A DNA stretch of 64,000 nt, taken from positions 23,670,057 to 23,734,056 of the forward strand of contig JAOANR010000002.1 in assembly GCA_030278955.1 (NCBI GenBank). The letters are read 5' to 3'. Position 1 is the stretch's first letter. Every line of letters begins with the position of its first letter. The stretch is from Hygrophila difformis. Its lineage: Eukaryota > Streptophyta > Magnoliopsida > Lamiales > Acanthaceae. The notes below the pieces were generated by a model. That model was given only the letters and a program-made list of their open reading frames with translations. It was not told where the DNA came from and ran no database searches. A program made the translations under genes and the position numbers. This document shows, piece after piece, positions 20,854-32,503 of this stretch.

Positions 20854-23329
20854 TTGTTTAAATATAACACTAACTTTATCCCAAAGCTTAAAATTCATGT
20901 TAAAGAACACTTTTTTAACAAAAACTCCCCCCTTTTTTTAAATTTTCAGATTTAAAATATAATTAAGCTAAAATGGTAAACTAGTATTAATGGTTTAAAT
21001 TAATATTTAAACTCATTTGAATTTAGTTTAAATGAAAAGTTGCACTACTTTAGTTAAAAATATTATATAAAAGAGTTTTTGTAAACATTATGCTCCAATT
21101 GACTCATATTATGAATAACATGGAATTTTCAACCTTATATTCAAGTAACAACACCAATACCACAAATAATGTATTCCAAATCACTAAAATATAACTGTAA
21201 CACCCGAGAAATTTAATTCACATTCAAAGGAATGTAATTAATTTCTCGTGGAAGACGTTCATCCTTAAAGGAAGGTAGATGGAAATACCCCAACATTAAA
21301 TTGAGCCAAAAGGAAGTGAGGGCGCAACTTCGGGGACGAAGTTGATTCTTAAGGGGGGTAGACTGTAATACCCGGGATTTTTACAGCAAAATAAAAATTT
21401 ATTTCCGAAAAGAAAATAATTTATTACAATAAATTATTGCTCGGAAATGAAACGCCGATAGATTCAAAAACTCAAAATGGAATAAAAGAGGGAAAGGAAG
21501 CCGAAGAAATTCCATGAATCGAGTTAAAAGAAATGGAATTAAATTCAAGAAGGAAAAAATTTTAATTCCAAAAACCCGTGAAGAAGGAAATAATTTAATC
21601 AGATAAATTACTACACGGGAGTCGAAAGACGATGAATTCAAACTCGACAGATTCAAGGTTTCGAATATGAAATTCATTGGAGTCGAAATAAATTTAAGAA
21701 AAGAATCATAACCCCAGAAATGACCCAAAAAGTCGAACCAAGAACGTAGAGGATAGAAACCCGATCGAGAAAAGAAGAAAAGACCCGACGAACCACGCGA
21801 ACCGCCCAACCCGGCCGGTTCAGGCGTCGCGCGCACCCCGCGCGCGCACGCGCGGCCACCGCACGGGTCGCGGAGACGCGTACGAGGGGTGATCGCGCGC
21901 ACTCCGCGCGCACAAAGGCCTGAGGACGCGCCACCACCGTGCCAGAGGTGCAGAAGGTGTAATCTTTTCTTTTATGGCGATTTTCTTGCCAAAATTCCGA
22001 CCTCAATCGGTGGCAAGTCAATCACAGTGATTGGGGAGGGTATAGGATCGGATTTGGGCGCCCCCTCCCCACAATTCTCAGAGACCTAACCCTAAACACT
22101 CCCAATCCTCCTCCCCAAGTCAAAAATCCCTCCGACTCCACTTTCCACCGACGGCAAGGCAAACGGGACGAAGCCACTGCCTCAAGGAACCGTGGAAAGT
22201 CTTAATACAGTGTTCCATCCGTCCATAAGTCTCCAAAACTCGAATTCTAACCCTTTTCCTTTGCTACAATTTCACGCCAAAAAACGAACAAAAAGCGATC
22301 GGAAAGATTGGCCTTTCGTCGCGACCCTAGGACGTCCGGATACCCGTTTCAGTGACCCTAATCTCTAAATCGGTAAGTTAAAACCTTACTCACCAATTTT
22401 CGTGGTTGTTTGTTGTTTAAAACTCGAGATATAGGCTTGTAACAAAAATCGGTTTTCAAAAACCCTATTTTCGTCCAATTTCAGTGACTCGCCTAAAATT
22501 CGACCTTCGGGAATTCAAACCGAAAACTTTTCAACATAAAAGTTGTTCCTAACACCTTTATCTATCTTGTGTCCAAATTTCAGCCGTTGACATTAAGATT
22601 TGCTATCCAAAATCACGCCGTAAACTTTCTGTGACAACCCGAACATTTAAACTGTGACAGTTTTCCTTATTCGACTTGATGCATGTTTTTCACCCATTTT
22701 TCGAATGATTCAAATTTGCATTCCTAAACAAAAGTTGTAGATAATTGTGTCTAGATTATGCATATAAAATTTCACGGATTTTGGTGTTCATTTGATATGT
22801 GAAACGGTCGAATTTCAGAACTGCTTTAAAACCTTTTCGGAGCCCGCGAGTATACAGTGGGTTGTGGTCGATATTTGAGTACCAAGAATTCATTATTTGC
22901 AAATTCGTAAAACATAAAAGTTGTTCCTTAACGTGTTTTGTAGTTACTGTAAAAATTTCGCATCAATTGGTTTTGAAATGAATTTTTAATCGGCGTTGCA
23001 CGAACCTGTGACGAAACCAGTTTTTAAGACAGAAATCATTCTTTGCAAAGAACTCGAAATTCGACTCACTTCGGAACCCTATTTCCAAAAACGTAAAACA
23101 TGGAAGTTGTTCGTGTGTGTGTCTTTGAACTACTGTAAAAATTTCAGAATTTTTGGTGTAAAGACGAATTTTTAATTAAGAAAGGCGTAAACTGCCTCGA
23201 ATAGGATTTTTCGAACTTGAGAAAACTCGAACTATGAAAATGCGATATCGATCATTTGATAACATTGAAATACGAACTTTCGAAAAATCCCGTTCACTAG
23301 GCTGAGCCGATCTTCATGCTATCATTATC

Positions 23330-23530
23330 TTTGAGACTGCCTCGTTAGTGGTCTCCTTACTATCTGAGATTGCCTCGTTAGTGATCTCGCGCGCTGTATT
23401 TTTGGATCGCCTCGTTAGTGGTCCTACTATCTTTTTGAGACTGCCTCGTTAGTGGTCTCCCATTGTTTGGACTGCCTCGTTAGTGGTCCTATGTTGAGAT
23501 TGCCTCGTTAGTGATCTCCTTATTATGCCA
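23330..23530 (+). repeat. Hairpin array 1 in the TRG2 5' LTR
   Basis: Six or seven units with loop TGCCTCGTTAGTG and stems GAGAC/GTCTC, GAGAT/ATCTC, GGAT/GTCC and GGAC/GTCC. The matching array in the 3' LTR is at 28548-28740. Confidence 0.8.
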
Positions 23531-23544
23531 AAACGGCTCATCCC

Positions 23545-23785
23545 TTGCGGGTTCGATTCCCCAAGGTGAATAATTCCTGCGGGTTCGATTCCCCAGGACG
23601 TGTATGTGAATTCTTGCGGGTTCGATTCCCCAAGATGAAAATTTTCCTGCGGGTTCGATTCCCCAGGATGTTTGTTATGTTTTCCTGCGGGTTCGATTCC
23701 CCAGGATGTGTGTGATTCCTATGGGTTCAATTCCCTAGGATGTATTTGAGTCCTTGCGGGTTCGATTCCCCAAGGGCGATGGAAT
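23545..23785 (+). repeat. Hairpin array 2 in the TRG2 5' LTR (tRNA T-arm-like units)
   Basis: Seven units of about 32 bp centred on GCGGGTTCGATTCCCC. The core GGTTCGATTCC equals the Pol III B-box and tRNA T-loop consensus. Outer stems covary: CCTTG/CAAGG, TCCTG/CAGGA, TCTTG/CAAGA and TCCTA/TAGGA. There is no acceptor stem, D arm or anticodon arm, so these are not tRNA genes. Confidence 0.85.
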
Positions 23786-24486
23786 ATCTTTGACTATAAC
23801 TGAAACATTGATAGAAGATTGAGATTAAGAAAACGCGTCCTTTCAAGTATGCCTTTAGAATCTTTTGGTAAACTGTTAAATCATATTTTTAATCTGTGCG
23901 TGAGTGAAAAGAAAATCTTTAACTAAACCTTCATTCTAATTTATTAAATTCTTATTACTTAGACGGTTAATTGATATTTTGTCAAGAGGTCTAAAGACTT
24001 GAATTTAAGTTTAAATTTTATTTATGCAACTCTAAATTAATCCTCGTATCGCATGAAAGGTGTAATTTTAATTAAACACATGTAACCCCTTAAATTGTTA
24101 GTTAGGGATTAACTTACTCAGTATTTTATATACTGATAAAACCCGTTGTTCATTTTTTTTCCATTACAGAGTACGGAGCATGATCATGCATCGGGGGATC
24201 ACTTTGGACATTTAGCTATTTATTTACATGACTTGCATGCGGGCTTGTTGACCCGAGTTTTTGCCATGTCGGCCCATATTTAAATTTCCGCTGCAACATA
24301 TTATTCTTATTCATGTATGGATGATGATACACTATTATTTTTAAGTAATTCCGGACTTGCTTTTAAAACTTTTTCCAACACCTATAGCCTTGCATCTCTT
24401 TAGCAAGCTCGGAGAAACCGTGTCTTGCTAGGGAGGTGCGGCGGTGACACCTCGGCCTCGGTTATCAAATCCGGGGTGTTACAAAG

Positions 24487-24498
24487 TTGTATCAGAGC
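24487..24498 (+). other. TRG2 primer binding site
   Basis: TTGTATCAGAGC lies three bases after the LTR, one mismatch from the Met-tRNA PBS in TRG1. The leader to 25017 matches that of TRG1. Confidence 0.85.
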
Positions 24499-25017
24499 CC
24501 GGAAGTATTTTTAAATTATTATTATTATTTTTGGCCAATATAGAGGCCCAAGGATTTTTAAAACAAATATTAATATTATTTTTTTGAAATTTTTAACTAC
24601 CATGATTATTATTTTTAAAATTTTAAGTTTTATTTCCATGGAACAAAAATTTATTTTAAATCCATGGAAAATATTTACATATGCATAGAAAATTTTTCCA
24701 ACAAATTTTTAAATTCACGAAAATATTTTTTCGGGGTTGGGATAACATTGCACTGCATTGCATACATCCTTTAATATTTGCGCTAATTTTTTTTATGAAT
24801 TATCAATGCTAAATAATACTCTTATCTTAGAATCCGACATGACCTTTATTTAGGAGCGCTTGCTTAAGACTAATTGTGCCCTAGTCCTAGAATTTGATCA
24901 CCTAACTTTAGCATTCTTCCATACATTACCTCTTGCCAATCCTATCTTACAGATTTTCTTGAATGCTAACGTGCCTTAGATTAGAAGCTTACTTTCACGT
25001 GCGTTGATAACAGAGAA

Positions 25018-26107
25018 TGACACCTAAGGGAAAGTATGAAAGGAAAGACCAAACAACACTAACGCTGACCTCCCTAACGCACCGAACAATAATGAGATCC
25101 CTCAGAACGTAGGAGGGCGAGTGCCACATGTTCCCAACAAAATGGATGAGCGTCTAAGGACTGTCGAGGAAGTTCTCGTAATATTAGGAAATGCTGAAGT
25201 GCAACGGGCACAAGCGGGTATACCACCACCGGTAACCCGAGTCAACTATTTAGCCTTGGTGAACCCTTATCAGCCACCGCATTACGCCGGCGAGGAGGAT
25301 CCGGCAAAACTAGAAGAATGGATTAGGACATTCGACAAGCTGTTAAGTGCTATCAAATGCCCTGAGGAGGAAAAGATACATGTAGCAACCTACTATCTAG
25401 GAGGTGAAGCCGACGAGTGGTGGCAAAACCTCCAACAGAATTTAGAGGAAGAAGAAGGAGCCCATACTTGGAATGAACTTAAAGAGGGTCTAAGGGAAAG
25501 ATTCTACCCATTAAGCACAAGAACTGCGAAGTACGAGGAATTCCTCAACCTAAGGCAAGGTGCACAGACAGTGCAAGAGTACTACACTAGATTCAAGGAG
25601 CTAGTACGATTTGCTACGAGGCTAGTACCAACCGACTCGGACAAGGCTCAGAAATTTGAGATGGGACTGAACCTCAGTATACGGGAGATCCTCGTAGGAG
25701 TACCATACACGACCCTGCAGGCGGTATATGACCGGGCTGTAGCAATTGCTCGCGTCCAGCAGCTGAAGCGTAAGGACAATGGTGAGTCAAGCAAGGGTTC
25801 GCAAGGATTTGGGAAGAAGAATCGAACCAAAAACAATGGCGACCATAGGAAGAATGAGGGTCAATCTAGGTCCAAGGAATCAAAGGAGGATGAAAATAAA
25901 GGTTTCGGTAATGGGAGAAATGGCATCCGTGGTACGGCCATACCACGTTGCCCGCAGTGCCACAAAGCTCATCTGGTGCGCGAATGCCCCAGACGTGGAA
26001 CTTGTAATAGATGTGGTGGGGAAGACCACATGATTAGAGAATGCACTATTCGGGAGGAGATGATAGAAAAAAGACTAGATCTAGAGAACCCCAACAAGAA
26101 CAACTGA
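25018..26107 (+). pseudogene. gag: TRG2 gag, frameshifted near the start
   Basis: The ATG at 25018 aligns with the TRG1 start, but one base is missing about 20 bases later, so translation from it stops at about 25110. The rest of the frame (to TGA at 26107) is open. It holds the retrotrans_gag domain (blocks EEWIRTFDKLL, DEWWQNL and VQEYYTRFKELVRFA) and two zinc knuckles, Cx2Cx3HxxxxC followed by Cx2Cx4HxxxxC. An internal GTG or ATG start could give a protein of about 320 residues. The 3' tail (26108-26376) includes a TA dinucleotide run. Confidence 0.88.
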
Positions 26108-26376
26108 ATGACGTCGATCAGGCTGACTTGCCAGCTTAATGAGGAATGATCGTAGGAAACGTGTACCCCATTCAAAATATATATATATATATATAATAAA
26201 ACTAAAACAAACAAATTCAAATTGTTTTGAACTACGTAATGACTTGATCCCTTCCCAGGGTACGTAGGCAACTTGGAAATTTCAATTCTGGGTTCAGTCA
26301 AATAATAACAAACAATAACACGCAATAATACAATCACGCAACCAAACAACGACCGAGCTCGCGAGGAGCTAGCTCC

Positions 26377-26415
26377 CAACTTCGAGGACGAAGTTGATTC
26401 CTAAGGGGGAGAGGA
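26377..26415 (+). promoter_or_regulatory. Palindrome plus PPT of TRG2
   Basis: CAACTTCGAGGACGAAGTTG is followed by the purine tract AAGGGGGAGAGGA, which ends at the LTR TG at 26416. The layout is identical to TRG1. Confidence 0.88.
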
Positions 26416-29400
26416 TGTGACACCCGAGAAATTTAATTCACATTCAAAGGAATGTAATTAATTTCTCGTGGAAGACGTTCATCCTTAAAGGAAGGTAGAT
26501 GGAAATACCCCAACATTAAATTGAGCCAAAAGGAAGTGAGGGCGCAACTTCGGGGACGAAGTTGATTCTTAAGGGGGGTAGACTGTAATACCCGGGATTT
26601 TTACAGCAAAATAAAAATTTATTTCCGAAAAGAAAATAATTTATTACAATAAATTATTGCTCGGAAATGAAACGCCGATAGATTCAAAAACTCAAAATGG
26701 AATAAAAGAGGGAAAGGAAGCCGAAGAAATTCCATGAATCGAGTTAAAAGAAATGGAATTAAATTAAAGAAGGAAAAGATTTTAATTCCAAAAACCCGTG
26801 AAGTCGGAAATAATTTAATCAGATAAATTACTACACGGGAGTCGAAAGACGATGAATTCAAACTCGACGGATTCAAGGTTTCGAATATGAAATTCATTGG
26901 AGTCGAAATAAATTTAAGAAATGAATCGTAACCCCAGAAATGACCCGAAAAGTCGAACCAAGAACGTAGAGGATAGAAACCCGATCGAGTAAAGAAGAAA
27001 AGACCCGACGAACCACGCGAACCGCCCAACCCGGCCGGTTCAGGCGTCGCGCGCACCCCGCGTGCGCACGTGCGGCCACCGCGCGGGTCGCGGAGACGCG
27101 TACGAGGGGTGATCGCGCGCACTCCGCGCGCACAAAGGCCTAAGGACGCGCCACCACCGCGCCAGAGGTGCAGAAGGTGTAATCTTTCCTTCTATGGCGA
27201 TTTTCTGGCCAAAATTCCGACCTCAATCGGTGGCAAGTCAATCACAGTGATTGGGGAGGGTATAGGATCGGATTTGGGCGCCCCCTCCCCACAATTCTCA
27301 GAGACCTAACCCTAAACACTCCCAATCCTCCTCCCCAAGTCAAAAATCCCTCCGACTCTACTTTCCGGTGACAGCAAGGCAAACGGGACGAAGCCACTGC
27401 CTCAAGGAACCGTGGTAAGTCTTAATACAGTGTTCCATCCGTCCATAAGTCTCCAAAACTCGAATTCTAACCCTTTTCCTTTGCTACAATTTCACGCCGG
27501 AAAACGAACAAAAAGCGATTGGAAAGATTGGCCTTTCGTCGCGACCCTAGGACGTCCGGATACCCGTTCCAGTGACCCTAATCTCTAAATCAGTAAGTTA
27601 AAACCTTACTCACAAATTTTCGTGGTTGTTTGTTGTTTAAAACTTGAGATATAGGCTTGTAACAAAAATCGGTTTTCAAAAACCCTATTTTCGTCCAATT
27701 TCAATGACTCGCCTAAAACCCGACCTTCGGGAATTCAAACCTAAAACTTTTCAACATAAAAGTTGTTCCTAACACCTTTATCTATCTTGTGTCCAAATTT
27801 CAGCCGTTGACATTAAGATTTGCTATCCCAAATCACGCCGTAAACTTTCTGTGACAACCCAAACATTTAAACTGTGACAGTTTTCCTTATTCGACTTGAT
27901 GCATGTTTTTCACCCATTTTTCGAATGATTCAAATTTGCATTCCTAAACAAAAGTTGTAGATAATTGTGTCTAGATTATGCATATAAAATTTCACGGATT
28001 TTGGTGTTCATTTGATATGTGAAACGGTTGAATTTCAGAACTGCTTTAAAACCTTTTCGGAGCCCGCGAGTATACAGTGGGTTGTGGTCGATATTTGAGT
28101 ACCAAGAATTCATTATTTCCAAATTCTTAAAACATGAAAGTTGTTCCTTAACGTGTTTTGTAGTTACTGTAAAAATTTCGCAGCAATTGGTTTTGAAATG
28201 AATTTTTAATCGGCGTTGCACGAACCTGTGACGAAACCAGTTTTTAAGACAGAAATCATTCTTTGCAAAGAACTCGAAATTCGACTCAATTCGGAACCTT
28301 ATTTCCAAAAACTTAAAACATGGAAGTTGTTCGTGTGTGTGTCTTTGAACTACTAAAAATTTCAGAATTTTTGGTGTAAAGACGAATTTTTAATTAAGAA
28401 AGGCGTAAACTGCTCGAATAGGATTTTTCGAACTTGAGAAAACTCGAACTATGAAAATGCGATATCGATCATTTGATAACATTGAAATACGAACTTTCGA
28501 AAAATCCCGTTCACTAGGCTAAGCCGATCTTCATGCTATCATTATCTTTGAGACTGCCTCGGTAGTGGTCTCCTTACTATCTGAGATTGCCTCGTTAGTG
28601 ATCTCGCGCGCTGTATTTTTGGATCGCCTCGTTAGTGGTCCTACTATCTTTTTGAGACTGCCTCATTAGTGGTCTCCCATTGTTTGGACTGCCTCGTTTG
28701 TGGTCCTATGTTGAGATTGTCTCGTTAGTGATCTCCTTATTATGCCAAAACGGCTCATCCCTTGCGGGTTCGATTCCCCAAGGTGAATAATTCCTGCGGG
28801 TTCGATTCCCCAGGATGTGTATGTGAATTCTTGCGGGTTCGATTCCCCAAGATGTAAATTTTCCTGCGGGTTCGATTCCCCAGGATGTTTGTTATGTTTT
28901 CCTGCGGGTTCAATTCCCCAGGATGTTTGTTTATGTTTTCCTGCGGGTTCGATTCCCCAGGATGTGTGTGATTCCTATGGGTTCAATTCCCTAGGATGTA
29001 TTTGAGTCCTTGCGGGTTCGATTCCCCAAGGGCGATGGAATATCTTTGACTATAACTGAAACATTGATAGAAGATTGAGATTAAGAAAACGCGTCCTTTC
29101 AAGTATGCCTTTAGAATCTTTTGGTAAACTGTTAAATCATATTTTTAATCTGTGCGTGAGTGAAAAGAAAATCTTTAACTAAACCTTCATTCTAATTTAT
29201 TAAATTCTTATTACTTAGACGGTTAATTGATATTTTGTCAAGAGGTCTAAAAGACTTGAATTTAAGTTTAAATTTTATTTATGCAACTCTAAATTAATCC
29301 TCGTATCGCATGAAAGGTGTAATTTTAATTAAACACATGTAACCCCTTAAATTGTTAGTTAGGGATTAACTTACTCAGTATTTTATATACTGATAAAACC

Positions 29401-29740
29401 CGTTGTTCATTTTTTTTCCATTACAGAGTACGGAGCATGATCATGCATCGGGGGATCACTTTGGACATTTAGCTATTTATTTACATGACTTGCATGCGGG
29501 CTTGTTGACCCGAGTTTTTGCCATGTCGGCCCATATTTAAATTTCCGCTGCAACACATTATTCTTATTCATGTATGGATGATGATACACTATTATTTTTA
29601 AGTAATTCCGGACTTGCTTTTAAAACTTTTTCCAACACCTATAGCCTTGCATCTCTTTAGCAAGCTCGGAGAAACCGTGTCTTGCTAGGGAGGTGCGGCT
29701 GTGACACATCGGCCTGTGTTATCAAATCCGGGGTGTTACA
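26416..29740 (+). repeat. 3' LTR of TRG2
   Basis: Homologous over its length to 21196-24483. The predicted intron runs 27593-29426. The T-arm-like array (about 28755-29040) has eight units against seven in the 5' LTR. The terminal hairpin at 29690-29708 has lost pairing through base changes. Confidence 0.93.
28548..29040 (+). repeat. Hairpin arrays 1 and 2 in the TRG2 3' LTR
   Basis: Same two arrays as at 23330-23785, with one added T-arm-like unit that carries GGTTCAATTCC. A 62-codon open frame across it is a by-product of the repeat. Confidence 0.8.
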
Positions 29741-30094
29741 ATAACAATAATGGAATTAGGATAGCTATTCTTACCCATTTGAAGCTTTGAAGCACTTTTG
29801 AGAGAAATCCCCAAAAATTGGAAAACTAGGACTGAAGAACCCTAGATTGATTGAACAAAGCAAAAACTACGGTTTAGGAATGAGAATTTAACAATGTAGA
29901 ATAGAATGGATGTATAGAATCAAGAATAGGAAGAATTTTACCGGAGTGGCGCGTGGTGGCGGATTGGTAGCGCTCGGTCGATGGGAAGAGAAGAGGAGGA
30001 AGCTCTCGGTCAATAGAATGAGGAAAAAGAAAGAATTTGGGGTTTAAAACCCCGATTCCGATCCGGGTCAGGGACCCAGACTCGCGGGTCTACG

Positions 30095-30395
30095 CGCCAA
30101 TGTGGCGCCTCGGAGGCTATTTCGGCGCCACAAAGAAGGTGCGGCGCCTGGTCTATTTCAAGAATTTTCCAAGTCCGATTGTGGCCCCTAATGTGGCGCA
30201 GTGAAGCAATTTTAGGCGCACGATGTAGGGCTTGAACTTGATTCTAGGCGCCACCAAGAAGGTGTGGCGCCTAACCTGGATTCGGCCATTTTTAAGTCTA
30301 AAATCGGCGCATCCTTTGGCGTGTCGGACTCAATTTAGGTGCCGCACACAAGGTGTGGCGCCTGAACTGCGTCTATGACACTCGAATTTCAGCTC
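30095..30395 (-). promoter_or_regulatory. GGCGCC hairpin promoter module of ORF D
   Basis: Several degenerate units of the GCGCCAC...GTGGCGCC type. The last unit and the following leader match the Athila-like LTR at about 38030-37960 in order and content. Downstream on the minus strand come a C/T-rich leader with short exon-like sequence and the donor at 29774. Bases 30401-30955 between it and pol are AT-rich and hold nothing I recognise. Confidence 0.6.
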
Positions 30396-30955
30396 AAATT
30401 CAATCAGAATGATGGCCAATTCATTTTCTAAGGTTAGCAGGTCAGACTTAGCATATACAACCTCTCTAAATCCTCCGGGTCATTATTCTCCTCAGTTAAC
30501 CACAACCATTCCATATAGAATTCCCTTTTCAATACATTCACCGAGTCAACTTAAACATTTAAGCTCAATCACCAAGCACACACAATTATATCATTTCTCA
30601 ATGTTTTGCTACTTTATTCCATTTTATTACTCCATTTGCTACTATTCTAATTTATTGGCAATACCTTGCTTAGTTTATTCCAACACATGCAATTAAAATA
30701 ATATAAAATCCAAAGCAACACAGTTCAACTAAGAAATCATTTAAACCAATCATATAACATAAATAATAACATGCCAAGACAATTCAAACTAAAACCAATG
30801 ACAATAAGCATAGTTGAAATGTAAAACATAAAGCACATAAACAATGAAATCTAAAATTTTATTTTTCTTTCATTTTATAATTTTTATTCATTTTTATAAT
30901 CTTAATTAATTAAATAAGAATCTAAAATGCAATGCATTAATTTTAACAAGCAGAT

Positions 30956-32208
30956 TTAAATAATCAAAGGCTTAACATTAATTTGTTCGATGAATTTAAC
31001 TTCATCTCCAAAATAATGTTTAAGTCTTTGACTATTTACAGTGAATTCCCTTTCATCTTCAGCTTTTAAGACAACCGCACCATTATCTAACACTTTCACA
31101 ATTTTAAATGGCCCTGACCATTTTGTTTTCAATTTACCAGGAAACACTTTAAATCTAGAGTTATATAAAAGCACTAATTGACCAGCTTCAAACACCTTAG
31201 GCCGGAGTAACTTGTTATGATAAAGTTTGTTCATTTCCTTGTAAATTAGAGCATTGTCATATGCATGACGCCTAATTTCTTCTAATTCATTAAGATCAAC
31301 CTTTCTTTTCTCTTGAGCTTCTTTAAATTCAAAATTTAATTTTTTCATTGCCCATAATGAATTAAACTCAAGTTCGAAAGGTAAGTGACAAGCTTTACCA
31401 TAAACTAATTTGAAAGGGGTCATACCTATGGGTGTTTTAAATATTGTCCTATAAGCCCATAATGCTTCTTCTAACTTAAAAGCCCAATATTTTCTAGATT
31501 TTCCTACAGTTGCTTCCAAAATCTTTTTAATCTCACGATTAGTGACTTCTACCTGACCATTGGCTTGGGTATGATAGGATGTTGTTATCCTATGATGAAC
31601 ATGAAATCTAGATAGCAATTGATTAACAGCCCTATTAACAAAATGAGACCCACCATCACTAATGATTGCTTTAGGCACACCAAAACGAGTAAAAATTTGC
31701 TTTTTCAGAAATTTAATCACTTGTTTAGAATCATTCAAAGCACGTGCTTCAGCTTCTACACATTTTGACACATATTCTAGTATATATAATTTACCATGAG
31801 ATGGTGGAAACGGACCCATAAAATCAATCCCCCAACTCAACAGGCATTATTCCTTTTAAATGCATTTCATCTCTTTTAGTGATATTACTTTTTACAGCCC
31901 TTTGTCGCTTCGGCCCTTTGACATACATCACATTTTTGCACAAAAATTCTAGCATCACGATAAATGTTAGGCCAATATAAACCACCTTCAAGTACCTTAT
32001 GAGCCGTCCTATTTGGTCCAACATGTCCTCCTCCAAGTCCTTCATGGCATGCTTTCAAAACTTTCTCAAAGTCCTCGTCCGGGTTGCATCTCCTTATGAT
32101 TTGATCTGCACACAGTCTAAATAAATAAGGCTCATCCCAAATAAAATATTTTGCATCTGTCTTAAATTTTTGCCTTTGACTATGCCATTCTAAATGATCA
32201 GGAATCAA
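30956..32208 (-). pseudogene. pol: ATH-1 pol: integrase
   Basis: The zinc-binding part (32208-31885) shows GHVGPNRTAHKVL and CDVCQRAE. The core and C-terminal part (31840-30956) retain the D, D, E pattern in the blocks GIDFMGPF, ISDGGSHF and NGQVEVTNREIKKILE. A typical end follows with FPGKLKTKWSGPF. A frame change near 31850 separates the two parts. The protein would insert the element cDNA in the nucleus. Block composition fits the Athila/Tat branch, without a chromodomain. Confidence 0.9.
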
Positions 32209-32503
32209 ACCACATGCTAAATAATTTACAAAATCAGCAAACCATGGATCAGAGGAAGTATTATTTTTTAAATATAAATTTTCATCAGGAAATGAATCAT
32301 TTATTAATTTTTCTTCCCCTTTTCATGTTCCAATCTCGACAGGTGATCAGCCACAGGATTTTCATCGCCTTTTCTATCTCTAATTTCCAAATCAAACTCC
32401 TGTAACAATAACAACCATCGAATTAACCGTGGTTTTTCATCTTTCTATGTAAATAAATATTTAATAACAGAATGATCAGTGTAAACTACAGTCTTAGAGC
32501 CAA

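Larger units (their letters stand above)
21196..24483 (+). repeat. 5' LTR of TRG2
   Basis: It starts TGTAACACCCGAG, and the exact start is fixed by the target duplication. An internal palindrome-plus-PPT cassette with a second LTR-like start lies at 21322-21364. A CpG-dense block of CGCGCGCAC repeats is at about 21790-21940. The predicted intron runs from 22373 (GTAAGTT) to 24169 (CCATTACAG). Two hairpin arrays lie within it, and the terminal hairpin is at 24434-24452. Confidence 0.93.
21196..29740 (+). mobile_element. TRG2: complete gag-only LTR retrotransposon
   Basis: 8545 bp with perfect 5-bp target duplications ATAAC (21191-21195 and 29741-29745). LTRs are 21196-24483 and 26416-29740. 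The internal region of about 1.9 kb holds a PBS, a frameshifted gag and a PPT, but no pol. The two LTRs differ at scattered bases and by one extra hairpin unit in the 3' copy. It sits in the predicted intron of ORF D. It is the same class as TRG1 but a distinct subfamily: the 5' part and the hairpin arrays of the LTR differ, while the LTR 3' end and the gag agree. Confidence 0.94.
19474..29774 (-). other. Predicted 5' UTR intron of ORF D, swollen by nested elements
   Basis: The minus-strand donor ATGG|GTAAGA is at 29774. The acceptor TACAACCAG ends at 19474, with a perfect TACTAAC branch motif (19501-19495) about 20 bases upstream. The span of 10.3 kb contains TRG2, the long MITE and their target duplications. 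Removing them leaves about 559 bp, close to the 604-bp intron of gene E. The flanks 19502-19661 and 20863-21190 are AT-rich with no gene. Confidence 0.5.

Noticed and set aside
21399..21902. 167-codon frame on the minus strand (also 26619-27122)
   Set aside because: Antisense to the TRG2 LTR, duplicated only because the LTR is, and without recognisable features.
23545..23785. Cluster of tRNA genes
   Set aside because: Only the T-arm-like part is present; acceptor, D and anticodon arms are missing in every unit.
23330..23785. CRISPR-like repeat array
   Set aside because: Unit spacing and sequence drift, plant retrotransposon context, no cas genes, and the array is copied in both LTRs.
28817..29005. 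Cys-rich small protein
   Set aside because: The open frame follows from the T-arm-like repeat unit and has no independent support.
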